A stretch of 64,000 bases of DNA from Ectobius pallidus (GCA_964059195.1 CAXKWD010000005.1:154967265-155031264), one strand, 5' to 3'; counted from the stretch's first letter, positions 44,112-59,100 are shown. Program-made: numbers and translations. The notes: generated by a model from the letters alone, not told the origin.

Positions 44112-47100
44112 AATTCAAAGGAGTTAGCCTTCTCGGAATTCTGGGTGCATTTTTCGAATTTTTCAAAGGGGTTAGCCTTCTCGGAATTCTGGGTGCATTT
44201 TTCGAATTTTACAAAGGGGATAGCCTTCTCGGAATTCTGGGTGCATTATTCGAAATTTTCAAAGGGGTTAGCCTTTTCGGAATTCTGGGTGCATTTTTCG
44301 AAATTTTCAAAGGGGTTAGCCTTCTCGGAATTCTGGGTGCATTTTTCGAAATTTTCAAAGGGGTTAGCCTTCTCGGAATTCTGGGTCCATTTTTCGAAAT
44401 TTTCAAAGGGGTTAGCCTTCTCGGAATTCTGGGTGCATTTTTCGCAATTTTCAAAGGGGTTAGCCTTCTCGGAATTCTGGGTGCATTTTTCGAAATTTTC
44501 AAAGGGGTTAGCTTTCTCGGAATTCTGGGTGCATTTTTCGAAATTTTCAAAGGGGTTAGCCTTCTCCGAATTCTGGGTGCATTTTTCGAAATTTTCAAAG
44601 GGGTTAGCCTTCTCGGAATTATGGGTGCATTTTTCGAAATTTTCAAAGGGGTTAGCCTTCTCGGAATTCTGGGTGCATTTTTCGAAATTTTCAAAGGGGT
44701 TAGCCTTCTCGGAATTCTGGGTGCATTTTTCGAAATTTTCAAACGGGTTAGCCTTCTCGGAATTCTGGGTGCATTTTTCGAAATTTTCAAAGGGGTTAGC
44801 CTTCTCGGAATTCTGGGTGCATTTTTCGAAATTTTCAAAGGGGTTAGCCTTCTCGGAATTCTGGGTGCATTTTTCGAAATTTTCAAAGGGGTTAGCCTTC
44901 TCGGAATTCTGGGTGCATTTTTCGAAATTTTCAAAGGGGTTAGCCTTCTCGGAATTCTGGGTGCATTTTTCGAAATTTTCAAAGGGGTTAGCCTTCTCGG
45001 AATTCTGGGTGCATTTTTCGAAATTTTCATAGGGGTTAGCCTTCTCGGAATTCTGGGTGCATTTTCCGAAATTTTCAAAGGGGTTAGCCTTCTCGGAATT
45101 CTGGGTGCATTTTTCGCAATTTTCAAAGGGGTTAGCCTTCTCGGAATTCTGGGTGCATTTTTCGAAATTTTCAAAGGGGTTAGCCTTCTCGGAATTCTGG
45201 GTGCATTTTTCGAAATTTTCAAAGGGGTTAGCCTTCTCGGAATTCTGGGTGCATTTTTCGAAATTTTCAAAGGGGTTAGCCTTCTCGGAATTCTGGGTGC
45301 ATTTTTCGAAATTTTCAAAAGGGTTAGCCTTCTCGGAATTCTGGGTGCATTTTTCGAAATTTTCAAAGGGGTTAGCCTTCTCGGAATTCTGGGTGCATTT
45401 TTCGAAATTTTCAAAGGGGTTAGCCTTCTCGGAATTCTGGGTGCATTTTTCGAAATTTTCTAAGGGGTTAGCCTTCTCGGAATTCTGGGTGCATTTTTCG
45501 AAATTTTCAAAGGGGTTAGCCTTCTCGGAATTCTGGGTGCATTTTTCGAAATTTTCAAAGGGGTTAGCCTTCTCGGAATTCTGGGTGCATTTTTCGAAAT
45601 TTTCAAAGGGGTTTAGCCTTCTCGGAATTCTGGGTGCATTTTTCGAAATTTTCAAAGGGGTTAGCCTTCTCGGAAATCTGGGTGCATTTTTCGAAATTTT
45701 CAAAGGGGTTAGCCTTCTCGCAATTCTGGGTGCATTTTTCGAAATTTTCAAAGGGGTTAGCCTTCTCGGAATTCTGGGTGCATTTTTCGAAATTTTGAAA
45801 GGGGTTAGCCTTCTCGGAATTCTGGGTGCGTTTTTCGAAATTTTCAAAGGGGTTAGCCTTCTCGGAAATCTGGGTGCTTTTTTCGAAATTTTCAAAGGGG
45901 TTAGCCTTCTCGCAATTCTGGGTGCATTTTTCGAAATTTTCAAAGGGGTTAGCCTTCTCGGAATTCTGGGTGCATTTTTCGAAATTTTCAAAGGGGTTAG
46001 CCTTCTCGGAATTCTGGGTGCATTTTTCGAAATTTTCAAAGGGGTTAGCCTTCTCGGAATTCAGGGTGCATTTTTCGAAATTTTCAAAGGGGTTAGCCTT
46101 CTCGGAATTCTGGGTGCATTTTTCGAAATTTTCAAAGGGGTTAGCCTTCTCGGAATTCTGGGTGCATTTTTCGAAATTTTCTAAGGGGTTAGCCTTCTCG
46201 GAATTCTGGGTGCATTTTTCGAAATTTTCAAAGGGGTTAGCCTTCTCGGAATTCTGGGTGCATTTTTCGAAATTTTCAAAGGGGTTAGCCTTCTCGGAAT
46301 TCTGGGTGCAATTTTTCGAAATTTTCAAAAGGGTTAGCCTTCTCGGAATTCTGGGTGCATTTTTCGAAATTTTCAAAGGGGTTAGCCTTCTCGGAATTCT
46401 GGGTGCATTTTTCGAAATTTTCAAAGGGCTTAGCCTTCTCGGAATTCTGGGTGCATTTTTCGAAATTTTCAAAGGGGTTAGCCTTCTCGGAATTCTGGGT
46501 GCATTTTTCGAAATTTTCAAAGGGGTTAGCCTTCTCGGAATTCTGGGTGCATTTTTCGAAATTTTCATAGGGGTTAGCCTTCTCGGAATTCTGGGTGCAT
46601 TTTTCGAAATTTTCAAAGGGGTTAGCCTTCTCGGAATTCTGGGTGCATTTTTCGAAATTTTCAAAGGGGTTAGCCTTCTCGGAATTCTGGGTGCATTTTT
46701 CGAAATTTTCAAAGGGGTTAGCCTTCTCGGAATTCTGGGTGCATTTTTCGAAATTTTCAAAGGGGTTAGCCTTCTCGGAATTCTGGGTGCATTTTTCGAA
46801 ATTTTCAAAGGGGTTAGCCTTCTCGGAATTCTGGGTGCATTTTTCGAAATTTTCAAAGGGGTTAGCCTTCTCGGAATTCTGGGTGCATTTTTCGAAATTT
46901 TCAAAGGGGTTAGCCTTCTCGGAATTCTGGGTGCATTTTTCGAAATTTTCAATGGGGTTAGCCTTCTCGGAATTCTGGGTGCTTTTTCGAAATTTTCAAA
47001 GGGGTTAGCCTTCTCGGAATTCTGGGTGCATTTTTCGAAATTTTCAAAGGGGTTAGCCTTCTCGGAATTCTGGGTGCATTTTTCGAAATTTTCAAAGGGG

Positions 47101-50100
47101 TTAGCCTTCTCGGAATTCTGGGTGCATTTTTCGAAATTTTCAAAGGGGTTAGCCTTCTCGGAATTCTGGGTGCATTTTTCGAAATTTTCAAAGGGGTTAG
47201 CCTTCTCGGAAATCTGGGTGCATTTTTCGAAATTTTCAAAGGGGTTAGCCTTCTCGCAATTCTGGGTGCATTTTTCGAAATTGTCAAAGGGGTTAGCCTT
47301 CTCGGAATTCTGGGTGCATTTTTCGAAATTTTCAAAGGGGTTAGCCTTCTCGGAATTCTGGGTGCATTTTTCGAAATTTTCAAAGGGGTTAGCCTTCTCG
47401 GAATTCTGGGTGCATTTTTCGAAATTTTCAAAGGGGTTAGCCTTCTCGGAAATCTGGGTGCATTTTTCGAAATTTTCAAAGGGGTTAGCCTTCTAGCAAT
47501 TCTGGCTGCATTTTTCGAAATTTTCAAAGGGGTTAGCCTTCTCGGAATTCTGGGTGCATTTTTCGAAATTTTCAAAGGGGTTAGCCTTCTCGGAATTCTG
47601 GGTGCATTTTTCGAAATTTTCAAAGGGGTTAGCCTTCTCGGAATTCTGGGTGCATTTTTCGAAATTTTCAAAGGGGTTAGCCTTCTCGGAATTCTGGGTG
47701 CATTTTTCGAAATTTTCAAAGGGGTTAGCCTTCTCGGAATTCTGGGTGCATTTTCGAAATTTTCAAAGGGGTTAGCCTTCTCGAAATTCTGGGTGCATTT
47801 TTCGAAATTTTCAAAGGGGTTAGCCTTCTCGGAATTCTGGGTGCATTTTTCGAAATTTTCAAAGGGGTTAGCCTTCTCGGAATTCTGGGTGCATTTTTCG
47901 AAATTTTCAAAGGGGTTAGCCTTCTCGGAATTCTGGGTGCATTTTTCGAAATTTTCAAAGGGGTTAGCCTTCTCGCAATTCTGGGTGCATTTTTCGAAAT
48001 TTTCAAAGGGGTTAGCCTTCTCGGAATTCTGGGTGCATTTTTCGAAATTTTCAAAGGGGTTAGCCTTCTCGGAATTCTGGGTGCATTTTTCGATATTTTC
48101 AAAGGGGTTAGCCTTCTCGGAATTCTGGGTGCATTTTTCGAAATTTTCAAAGGGGTTAGCCTTCTCGGAATTCTGGGTGCATTTTTCGAATTTTTCAAAG
48201 GGGTTAGCCTTCTCGGAATTCTGGGTGCATTTTTCGAATTTTTCAAAGGGGTTAGCCTTCTCGGAATTCTGGGTGCATTTTTCGAAATTTTCAAAGGGGT
48301 TAGCCTTCTCGGAATTCTGGGTGCATTTTTCGAAATTTTCAATGGGGTTAGCCTTCTCGGAATTCTGGGTGCATTTTTCGAAATTTTCAAAGGGGTTAGC
48401 CTTCTCGGAATTCTGGGTGCATTTTTCGAAATTTTCAAAGGGGTTAGCCTTCTCGGAATTCTGGGTGCATTTTTCGAAATTTTCAAAGGGGTTAGCCTTC
48501 TCGGAATTCTGGGTGCATTTTTCGAAATTTTCAAAGGGGTTAGCCTTCTGGGAATTCTGGGTGCATTTTTCGAAATTTTCAAAGGGGTTAGCCTTCTCGG
48601 AATTTTGGGTGCATTTTTCGAAATTTTCAAAGGGGTTAGCCTTCTCGGAATTCTAGGTGCATTTTTCGAAATTTTCAAAGGGGTTAGCCTTCTCGGAATG
48701 CTGGGTGCATTTTTCGAAATTTTCAAAGGGGTTAGCGTTCTCGGAATTCTGGGTGCATTTTTCGAAATTTTCAAAGGGGTTAGCCTTCTCGGAATTCTGG
48801 GTGCATTTTTCGAAATTTTCAAAGGGGTTAGCCTTCTCGGAATTCTGGGTGCATTTTTCGAAATTTTCAAAGGGGTTAGCCTTCTCGGAATTCTGGGTGC
48901 ATTTTTCGAAATTTTCAAAGGGGTTAGCCTTCTCGGAATTCTGGGTGCATTTTTCGAAATTTTCAAAGGGGTTAGCCTTCTCGGAATTCTGGGTGCATTT
49001 TTCGAAATTTTCAAAGGGGTTAGCCTTCTCGGAATTCTGGGTGCATTTTTCGAAATTTTCAAAGGGGTTAGCCTTCTCGGAATTCTGGGTGCATTTTTCG
49101 AAATTTTCAAAGGGGTTAGCCTTCTCGGAATTCTGGGTGCATTTTTCGAAATTTTCAAAGGGGTTAGCCTTCTCGGAATTCTGGGTGCATTTTTCGAAAT
49201 TTTCAAAGGGGTTAGCCTTCTCGGAATTCTGGGTGCATTTTTCGAAATTTTCAAAGGGGTTAGCCTTCTCGGAATTCTGGGTGCATTTTTCGAAATTTTC
49301 AAAGGGGTTAACCTTCTCGGAATTCTGGGTGCATTTTTCGAAATTTTCAAAGGGGTTAGCCTTCTCGGAATTCTGGGTGCATTTTTCGAAATTTTCAAAG
49401 GGGTTAGCCTTCTCGGAATTCTGGGTGCATTTTTCGAAATTTTCAAAGGGGTTAGCCTTCTCGGAATTCTGGGTGCATTTTTCGAAATTTTCAAAGGGGT
49501 TAGCCTTCTCGGAATTCTGGGTGCATTTTTCGAAATTTTCAAAGGGGTTAGCCTTCTCGGAATTCTGGGTGCATTTTTCGAAATTTTCAAAGGGGTTAGC
49601 CTCGGAATTCTGGGTGCATTTTTCGAAATTTTCAAAGGGGTTAGCCTTCTCGGAATTCTGGGTGCATTTTTCGAAATTTTCAAAGGGGTTAGCCTTCTCG
49701 GAATTCTGGGTGCATTTTTCGAAATTTTCAAAGGGGTTAGCCTTCTCGGAATTCTGGGTGCATTTTTCGAAATTTTCAAAGGGGTTAGCCTTCTCGGAAA
49801 TCTGGGTGCATTTTTCGAAATTTTCAAAGGGGTTAGCCTTCTCGCAATCCTGGCTGCATTTTTCGAAATTTTCAAAGGGGTTAGCCTTCTCGGAATCCTG
49901 GGTGCATTTTTCGATATTTTCAAAGGGGTTAGCCTTCTCGGAATTCTGGGTGCATTTTTCGAAATTTTCAAAGGGGTTAGCCTTCTCGGAATTCTGGGTG
50001 CATTTTTCGAAATTTTCAAAGGGGTTAGCCTTCTCGGAATTCAGGGTGCATTTTTCGAAATTTTCAAAGGGGTTAGCCTTCTCGGAATTCTGGGTGCATT

Positions 50101-53100
50101 TTTCGAAATTTTCAAAGGGGTTAGCCTTCTCGGAATTCTGGGTGCATTTTTCGAATTTTTCAAAGGGGTTAGCCTTCTCGGAATTCTGGGTGCATTTTTC
50201 GAAATTTTCAAAGGGGTTAGCCTTCTCGGAATTCTGGGTGCATTTTTCGAAATTTTCAAAGGGGTTAGCCTTCTCGGAATTCTGGGTGCATTTTTCGAAA
50301 TTTTCAAAGGGGTTAGCCTTCTCGGAATTCTGGGTGCATTTTTCGAAATTTTCAAAGGGGTTAGCCTTCTCGGAATGCTGGGTGCATTTTTCGAAATTTT
50401 CAAAGGGGTTAGCCTTCTCGGAATTCTGGGTGCATTTTTCGAAATTTTCAAAGGGGTTAGCCTTCTCGGAATTCTGGGTGCATTTTTCGAAATTTTCAAA
50501 GGGGTTAGCCTTCTCGGAATTCTGGGTGCATTTTTCGAAATTTTCAAAGGGGTTAGCCTTCTCGGAATTCTGGGTGCATTTTTCGAAATTTTCAAAGGGG
50601 TTAGCCTTCTCGGAATTCTGGGTGCATTTTTCGAAATTTTCAAAGGAGTTAGCCTTCTCGGAATTCTGGGTGCATTTTTCGAAATTTTCAAAGGGGTTAG
50701 CCTTCTCGGAATTCTGGGTGCATTTTTCGAAATTTTCAAAGGGGTTAGCCTTCTCGGAATTCTGGGTGCATTTTTCGAAATTTTCAAAGGGGTTAGCCTT
50801 CTCGGAATTCTGGGTGCATTTTTCGAAATTTTCAAAGGGGTTAGCCTTCTCGGAATTCTGGGTGCATTTTTCGAAATTTTCAAAGGGGTTAGCCTTCTCG
50901 GAATTCTGGGTGCATTTTTCGAAATTTTCAAAGGGGTTAGCCTTCTCGGAATTCTGGGTGCATTTTTCGAAATTTTCAAAGGGGTTAGCCTTCTCGGAAT
51001 TCTGGGTGCATTTTTCGAAATTTTCAAAGGGGTTAGCCTTCTCGGAATTCTGGGTGCATTTTTCGAAATTTTCAAAGGGGTTAGCCTTCTCGGAATTCTG
51101 GGTGCATTTTTCGAAATTTTCAAAGGGGTTAGCCTTCTCGGAATTCTGGGTGCATTTTTCGAAATTTTCAAAGGGGTTAGCCTTCTCGGAATTGTGGGTG
51201 CATTTTTCGAAATTTTCAAAGGGGTTAGCCTTCTCGGAAATCTGGGTGCATTTTTCGAAATTTTCAAAGGGGTTAGCCTTCTCGGAATTCTGGGTGCATT
51301 TTTCGAAATTTTCAAAGGGGTTAGCCTTCTCGGAATTCTGGGTGCATTTTTCGAAATTTTCAAAGGGGTTAGCCTTCTCGGAATTCTGGGTGCATTTTTC
51401 GAAATTTTCGAAGGGGTTAGCCTTCTCGGAATTCTGGGTGCATTTTTCGATATTTTCAAAGGGGTTAGCCTTCTCGGAATTCTGGGTGCATTTTTCGAAA
51501 TTTTCAAAGGGGTTAGCCTTCTCGGAATTCTGGGTGCATTTTTCGAATTTTTCAAAGGGGTTAGCCTTCTCGGAATTCTGGGTGCATTTTTCGAATTTTT
51601 CAAAGGGGTTAGCCTTCTCGGAATTCTGGGTGCATTTTTCGAAATTTTCAAAGGGGTTAGCCTTCTCGGAATTCTGGGTGCATTTTTCGAAATTTTCAAA
51701 GGGGTTAGCCTTCTCGGAATTCTGGGTGCATTTTTCGAAATTTTCAAAGGGGTTAGCCTTCTCGGAATTCTGGGTGCATTTTTCGAAATTTTCAAAGGGG
51801 TTAGCCTTCTCGGAATTCTGGGTGCATTTTTCTAAATTTTCAAAGGGGTTAGCCTTCTCGGAATTCTGGGTGCATTTTTCGAAATTTTCAAAGGGGTTAG
51901 CCTTCTCGGAATTCTGGGTGCATTTTTCGAAATTTTCAAAGGGGTTAGCCTTCTCGGAATTCTGGGTGCATTTTTCGAAATTTTCAAAGGGGTTAGCCTT
52001 CTCGGAATTCTGGGTGCATTTTTCGAAATTTTCAAAGGGGTTAGCCTTCTCGGAATTCTGGGTGCATTTTTCGAAATTTTCAAAGGGGTTAGCCTTCTCG
52101 GAATGCTGGGTGCATTTTTCGAAATTTTCAAAGGGGTTAGCCTTCTGGGAATTCTTAGTGCATTTTTCGAAATTTTCAAAGGGGTTAGCCTTCTCGGAAT
52201 TCTGGGTGCATTTTTCGAAATTTTCAAAGGGGTTAGCCTTCTCGGAATTCTGGGTGCATTTTTCGAAATTTTCAAAGGGGTTAGCCTTCTCGGAATTCTG
52301 GGTGCATTTTTCGAAATTTTCAAAGGGGTTAGCCTTCTCGGAATTCTGAGTGCATTTTTCGAAATTTTCAAAGGGGTTAGACTTCTCGGAATTCTGGGTG
52401 CATTTTTCGAAATTTTCAAAGGGGTTAGCCTTTTCGGAATTCTGGGTGCATTTTTCGAAATTTTCAAAGGGGTTAGCCATCTCGGAATTCTGGGTGCATT
52501 TTTCGAAATTTTCAAAGGGGTTAGCCTTCTCGGAATTCTGGGTGCATTTTTCGAAATTTTCAAAGGGGTTAGCCTTCTCGGAATTCTGGGTGCATTTTTC
52601 GAAATTTTCAAAGGGGTTAGCCTTCTCGGAATTCTGAGTGCATTTTTCGAAATTTTCAAAGGGGTTAGCCTTCTCGGAATTCTGGGTGCATTTTTCGAAA
52701 TTTTCAAAGGGGTTAGCCTTCTCGGAATTCTGGGTGCATTTTTCGAAATTTTCAAAGGGGTTAGCCTTCTCGGAATTCTGGGTGCATTTTTCGAAATTTT
52801 CAAAGGGGTTAGCCTTCCCGGAATTCTGGGTGCATTTTTCGAGATTTTCAAAGGGGTTAGCCTTCTCGGAATTCTGGGTGCATTTTTCGAAATTTTCAAA
52901 GGGGTTAGCCTTCTCGGAATTCTGGGTGCATTTTTCGAAATTTTCAAAGGGGTTAGCCTTCTCGGAATTCTGGGTGCATTTTTCGAAATTTTCAAAGGGG
53001 TTAGCCTTCTCGGAATTGTGGGTGCATTTTTCGAAATTTTCAAAGGGGTTAGCCTTCTCGGAAATCTGGGTGCATTTTTCGAAATTTTCAAAGGGGTTAG

Positions 53101-56100
53101 CCTTCTCGGAATTCTGGGTGCATTTTTCGAAATTTTCAAAGGGGTTAGCCTTCTCGGAATTCTGGGTGCATTTTTCGAAATTTTCAAAGGGGTTAGCCTT
53201 CTCGGAATTCTGGGTGCATTTTTCGAATTTTTCAAAGGGGTTAGCCTTCTCGGAATTCTGGGTGCATTTTTCGAAATTTTCAAAGGGGTTAGCCTTCTCG
53301 GAATTCTGGGTGCATTTTTCGAAATTTTCAAAGGGGTTAGCCTTCTCGGAATTCTGGGTGCATTTTTCGAAATTTTCAAAGGGGTTAGCCTTCTCGGAAT
53401 TCTGGGTGCATTTTTCGAAATTTTCAAAGGGGTTAGCCTTCTCGGAATTCTGGGTGCATTTTTCGAAATTTTCAAAGGGGTTAGCCTTCTCGGAATTCTG
53501 GGTGCATTTTTCGAAATTTTCAAAGGGGTTAGCCTTCTCGGAATTGTGGGTGCATTTTCGAAATTTTCAAAGGGGTTAGCCTTCTCGGAATTGTGGGTGC
53601 ATTTTTCGAAATTTTCAAAGGGGTTAGCCTTCTCGGAATTCTGGGTGCATTTTTCGAAATTTTCAAAGGGGTTAGCCTTCTCGGAATTCTGGGTGCATTT
53701 TTCGAAATTTTCAAAGGGGTTAGCCTTCTCGGAATTCTGGGTGCATTTTTCGAAATTTTCAAAGGGGTTAGCCTTCTCGGAATTCTGGGTGCATTTTTCG
53801 AAATTTTCAAAGGGGTTAGCCTTCTCGGAATTCTGGGTGCATTTTTCGAAATTTTCAAAGGGGTTAGCCTTCTCGGAATTCTGGGTGCATTTTTCGAAAT
53901 TTTCAAAGGGGTTAGCCTTCTCGGAATTCTGGGTGCATTTTTCGAAATTTTCAAAGGGGTTAGCCTTCTCGGAATTCTGGGTGCATTTTTCGAAATTTTC
54001 AAAGGGGTTAGCCTTCTCGGAATTCTGGGTGCATTTTTCGAAATTTTCAAAGGGGTTAGCCTTCTCGGAATTCTGGGTGCATTTTTCGAAATTTTCAAAG
54101 GGGTTAGCCTTCTCGCAATCCTGGCTGCATTTTTCGAAATTTTCAAAGGGGTTAGCCTTCTCGGAATCCTGGGTGCATTTTTCGAAATTTTCAAAGGGGT
54201 TAGCCTTCTCGGAATTCTGGGTGCATTTTTCGAAATTTTCAAAGGGGTTAGCCTTCTCGGAATTCTGGGTGCATTTTTCGAAATTTTCAAAGGGGTTAGC
54301 CTTCTCGGAATTCTGGGTGCATTTTTCGAAATTTTCAAAGGGGTTAGCCTTCTCGGAATTCTGGGTGCATTTTTCGAAATTTTCAAAGGGGTTAGCCTTC
54401 TCGGAATTCTGGGTGCATTTTTCGAAATTTTCAAAGGGGTTAGCCTTCTCGGAATTCTGGGTGCATTTTTCGAAATTTTCAAAGGGGTTAGCCTTCTCGG
54501 AATTCTGGGTGCATTTTTCGAAATTTTCAAAGGGGTTAGCCTTCTCGCAATCCTGGCTGCATTTTTCGAAATTTTCAAAGGGGTTAGCCTTCTCGGAATC
54601 CTGGGTGCATTTTTCGAAATTTTCAAAGGGGTTAGCCTTCTCGGAATTCTGGGTGCATTTTTCGAAATTTTCAAAGGGGTTAGCCTTCTCGGAATTCTGG
54701 GTGCATTTTTCGAAATTTTCAAAGGGGTTAGCCTTCTCGGAATTCTGGGTGCATTTTTCGAAATTTTCAAAGGGGTTAGCCTTCTCGGAATTCTGGGTGC
54801 ATTTTTCGAAATTTTCAAAGGGGTTAGCCTTCTCGGAATTCTGGGTGAAATTTTCAAAGGGGTTAGCCTTCTCGGAATTCTGGGTGCATTTTTCGAAATT
54901 TTCAAAGGGGTTAGCCTTCTCGGAATTCTGGGTGCATTTTTCGAAATTTTCAAAGGGGTTAGCCTTCTCGGAATTCTGGGTGCATTTTTCGAAATTTTCA
55001 AAGGGGTTAGCCTTCTCGGAATTCTGGGTGCATTTTTCGAAATTTTCAAAGGGGTTAGCCTTCTCGGAATTCTGGGTGCATTTTTCGAAATTTTCAAAGG
55101 GGTTAGCCTTCTCGGAATTCTGGGTGCATTTTTCGAAATTTTCAAAGGGGTTAGCCTTCTCGGAATTCTGGGTGCATTTTTCGAAATTTTCAAAGGGGTT
55201 AGCCTTCTCGGAATTCTGGGTGCATTTTTCGAAATTTTCAAAGGGGTTAGCCTTCTCGGAATTCGGGGTGCATTTTTCGAAATTTTCAAAGGGGTTAGCC
55301 TCGGAATTCTGGGTGCATTTTTCGAAATTTTCAAAGGGGTTAGCCTTCTCGGAATTCTGGGTGCATTTTTCGAAATTTTCAAAGGGGTTAGCCTTCTCGG
55401 AATTCTGGGTGCATTTTTCGAAATTTTCAAAGGGGTTAGCCTTCTCGGAATTCTGGGTGCATTTTTCGAAATTTTCAAAGGGGTTAGCCTTTTCGGAATT
55501 CTGGGTGCATTTTTCGAAATTTTCAAAGGGGTTAGCCTTCTCGGAATTCTGGGTGCATTTTTCGAAATTTTCAAATGGGTTAGCCTTCTCGGAATTCTGG
55601 GTGCATTTTTCGAAATTTTCAAAGGGGTTAGCCTTCTCGGAATTCTGGGTGCATTTTTCGAAATTTTCAAAGGGGTTAGCCTTCTCGGAATTCTGGGTGC
55701 ATTTTTCGAAATTTTCAAAGGGGTTAGCCTTCTCGGAATTCTGGGTGCATTTTTCGAAATTTTCAAAGGGGTTAGCCTTCTCGGAATTCTGGGTGCATTT
55801 TTCGAAATTTTCAAAGGGGTTAGCCTTCTCGGAATTGTGGGTGCATTTTTCGAAATTTTCAAAGGGTTTAGCCTTCTCGGAATTCTGGGTGCATTTTTCG
55901 AAATTTTCAAAGGGGTTAGCCTTCTCGGAATTCTGGGTGCATTTTTCGAAATTTTCAAAGGGGTTAGCCTTCTCGGAATTCTGGGTGCATTTTTCGAAAT
56001 TTTCAAAGGGGTTAGCCTTCTCGGAATTGTGGGTGCATTTTTCGAAATTTTCAAAGGGGTTAGCCTTCTCGGAAATCTGGGTGCATTTTTCGAAATTTTC

Positions 56101-59100
56101 AAAGGGGTTAGCCTTCTCGGAATTCTGGGTGCATTTTTCGATATTTTCAAAGGGGTTAGCCTTCTCGGAATTCTGGGTGCATTTTTCGAAATTTTCAAAG
56201 GGGTTAGCCTTCTCGGAATTCTGGGTGCATTTTTCGAATTTTTCAAAGGGGTTAGCCTTCTCGGAATTCTGGGTGCATTTTTCGAATTTTTCAAAGGGGT
56301 TAGCCTTCTCGGAATTCTGGGTGCATTTTTCGAAATTTTCAAAGGGGTTAGCCTTCTCGGAATTCTGGGTGCATTTTTCGAAATTTTCAAAGGGGTTAGC
56401 CTTCTCGGAATTCTGGGTGCATTTTTCGAAATTTTCAAAGGGGTTAGCCTTCTCGGAATTCTGGGTGCATTTTTCGAAATTTTCAAAGGGGTTAGCCTTC
56501 TCGGAATTCTGGGTGCATTTTTCTAAATTTTCAAAGGGGTTAGCCTTCTCGGAATTCTGGGTGCATTTTTCGAAATTTTCAAAGGGGTTAGCCTTCTCGG
56601 AATTCTGGGTGCATTTTTCGAAATTTTCAAAGGGGTTAGCCTTCTCGGAATTCTGGGTGCATTTTTCGAAATTTTCAAAGGGGTTAGCCTTCTCGGAATT
56701 CTGGGTGCATTTTTCGAAATTTTCAAAGGGGTTAGCCTTCTCGGAATTCTGGGTGCATTTTTCGAAATTTTCAAAGGGGTTAGCCTTCTCGGAATGCTGG
56801 GTGCATTTTTCGAAATTTTCAAAGGGGTTAGCCTTCTGGGAATTCTTAGTGCATTTTTCGAAATTTTCAAAGGGGTTAGCCTTCTCGGAATTCTGGGTGC
56901 ATTTTTCGAAATTTTCAAAGGGGTTAGCCTTCTCGGAATTCTGGGTGCATTTTTCGAAATTTTCAAAGGGGTTAGCCTTCTCGGAATTCTGGGTGCATTT
57001 TTCGAAATTTTCAAAGGGGTTAGCCTTCTCGGAATTCTGAGTGCATTTTTCGAAATTTTCAAAGGGGTTAGACTTCTCGGAATTCTGGGTGCATTTTTCG
57101 AAATTTTCAAAGGGGTTAGCCTTTTCGGAATTCTGGGTGCATTTTTCGAAATTTTCAAAGGGGTTAGCCATCTCGGAATTCTGGGTGCATTTTTCGAAAT
57201 TTTCAAAGGGGTTAGCCTTCTCGGAATTCTGGGTGCATTTTTCGAAATTTTCAAAGGGGTTAGCCTTCTCGGAATTCTGGGTGCATTTTTCGAAATTTTC
57301 AAAGGGGTTAGCCTTCTCGGAATTCTGAGTGCATTTTTCGAAATTTTCAAAGGGGTTAGCCTTCTCGGAATTCTGGGTGCATTTTTCGAAATTTTCAAAG
57401 GGGTTAGCCTTCTCGGAATTCTGGGTGCATTTTTCGAAATTTTCAAAGGGGTTAGCCTTCTCGGAATTCTGGGTGCATTTTTCGAAATTTTCAAAGGGGT
57501 TAGCCTTCCCGGAATTCTGGGTGCATTTTTCGAGATTTTCAAAGGGGTTAGCCTTCTCGGAATTCTGGGTGCATTTTTCGAAATTTTCAAAGGGGTTAGC
57601 CTTCTCGGAATTCTGGGTGCATTTTTCGAAATTTTCAAAGGGGTTAGCCTTCTCGGAATTCTGGGTGCATTTTTCGAAATTTTCAAAGGGGTTAGCCTTC
57701 TCGGAATTGTGGGTGCATTTTTCGAAATTTTCAAAGGGGTTAGCCTTCTCGGAAATCTGGGTGCATTTTTCGAAATTTTCAAAGGGGTTAGCCTTCTCGG
57801 AATTCTGGGTGCATTTTTCGAAATTTTCAAAGGGGTTAGCCTTCTCGGAATTCTGGGTGCATTTTTCGAAATTTTCAAAGGGGTTAGCCTTCTCGGAATT
57901 CTGGGTGCATTTTTCGAATTTTTCAAAGGGGTTAGCCTTCTCGGAATTCTGGGTGCATTTTTCGAAATTTTCAAAGGGGTTAGCCTTCTCGGAATTCTGG
58001 GTGCATTTTTCGAAATTTTCAAAGGGGTTAGCCTTCTCGGAATTCTGGGTGCATTTTTCGAAATTTTCAAAGGGGTTAGCCTTCTCGGAATTCTGGGTGC
58101 ATTTTTCGAAATTTTCAAAGGGGTTAGCCTTCTCGGAATTCTGGGTGCATTTTTCGAAATTTTCAAAGGGGTTAGCCTTCTCGGAATTCTGGGTGCATTT
58201 TTCGAAATTTTCAAAGGGGTTAGCTTTCTCGGAATTGTGGGTGCATTTTTCGAAATTTTCAAAGGGGTTAGCCTTCTCGGAATTGTGGGTGCATTTTTCG
58301 AAATTTTCAAAGGGGTTAGCCTTCTCGGAATTCTGGGTGCATTTTTCGAAATTTTCAAAGGGGTTAGCCTTCTCGGAATTCTGGGTGCATTTTTCGAAAT
58401 TTTCAAAGGGGTTAGCCTTCTCGGAATTCTGGGTGCATTTTTCGAAATTTTCAAAGGGGTTAGCCTTCTCGGAATTCTGGGTGCATTTTTCGAAATTTTC
58501 AAAGGGGTTAGCCTTCTCGGAATTCTGGGTGCATTTTTCGAAATTTTCAAAGGGGTTAGCCTTCTCGGAATTCTGGGTGCATTTTTCGAAATTTTCAAAG
58601 GGGTTAGCCTTCTCGGAATTCTGGGTGCATTTTTCGAAATTTTCAAAGGGGTTAGCCTTCTCGGAATTCTGGGTGCATTTTTCGAAATTTTCAAAGGGGT
58701 TAGCCTTCTCGGAATTCTGGGTGCATTTTTCGAAATTTTCAAAGGGGTTAGCCTTCTCGGAATTCTGGGTGCATTTTTCGAAATTTTCAAAGGGGTTAGC
58801 CTTCTCGCAATCCTGGCTGCATTTTTCGAAATTTTCAAAGGGGTTAGCCTTCTCGGAATCCTGGGTGCATTTTTCGAAATTTTCAAAGGGGTTAGCCTTC
58901 TCGGAATTCTGGGTGCATTTTTCGAAATTTTCAAAGGGGTTAGCCTTCTCGGAATTCTGGGTGCATTTTTCGAAATTTTCAAAGGGGTTAGCCTTCTCGG
59001 AATTCTGGGTGCATTTTTCGAAATTTTCAAAGGGGTTAGCCTTCTCGGAATTCTGGGTGCATTTTTCGAAATTTTCAAAGGGGTTAGCCTTCTCGGAATT

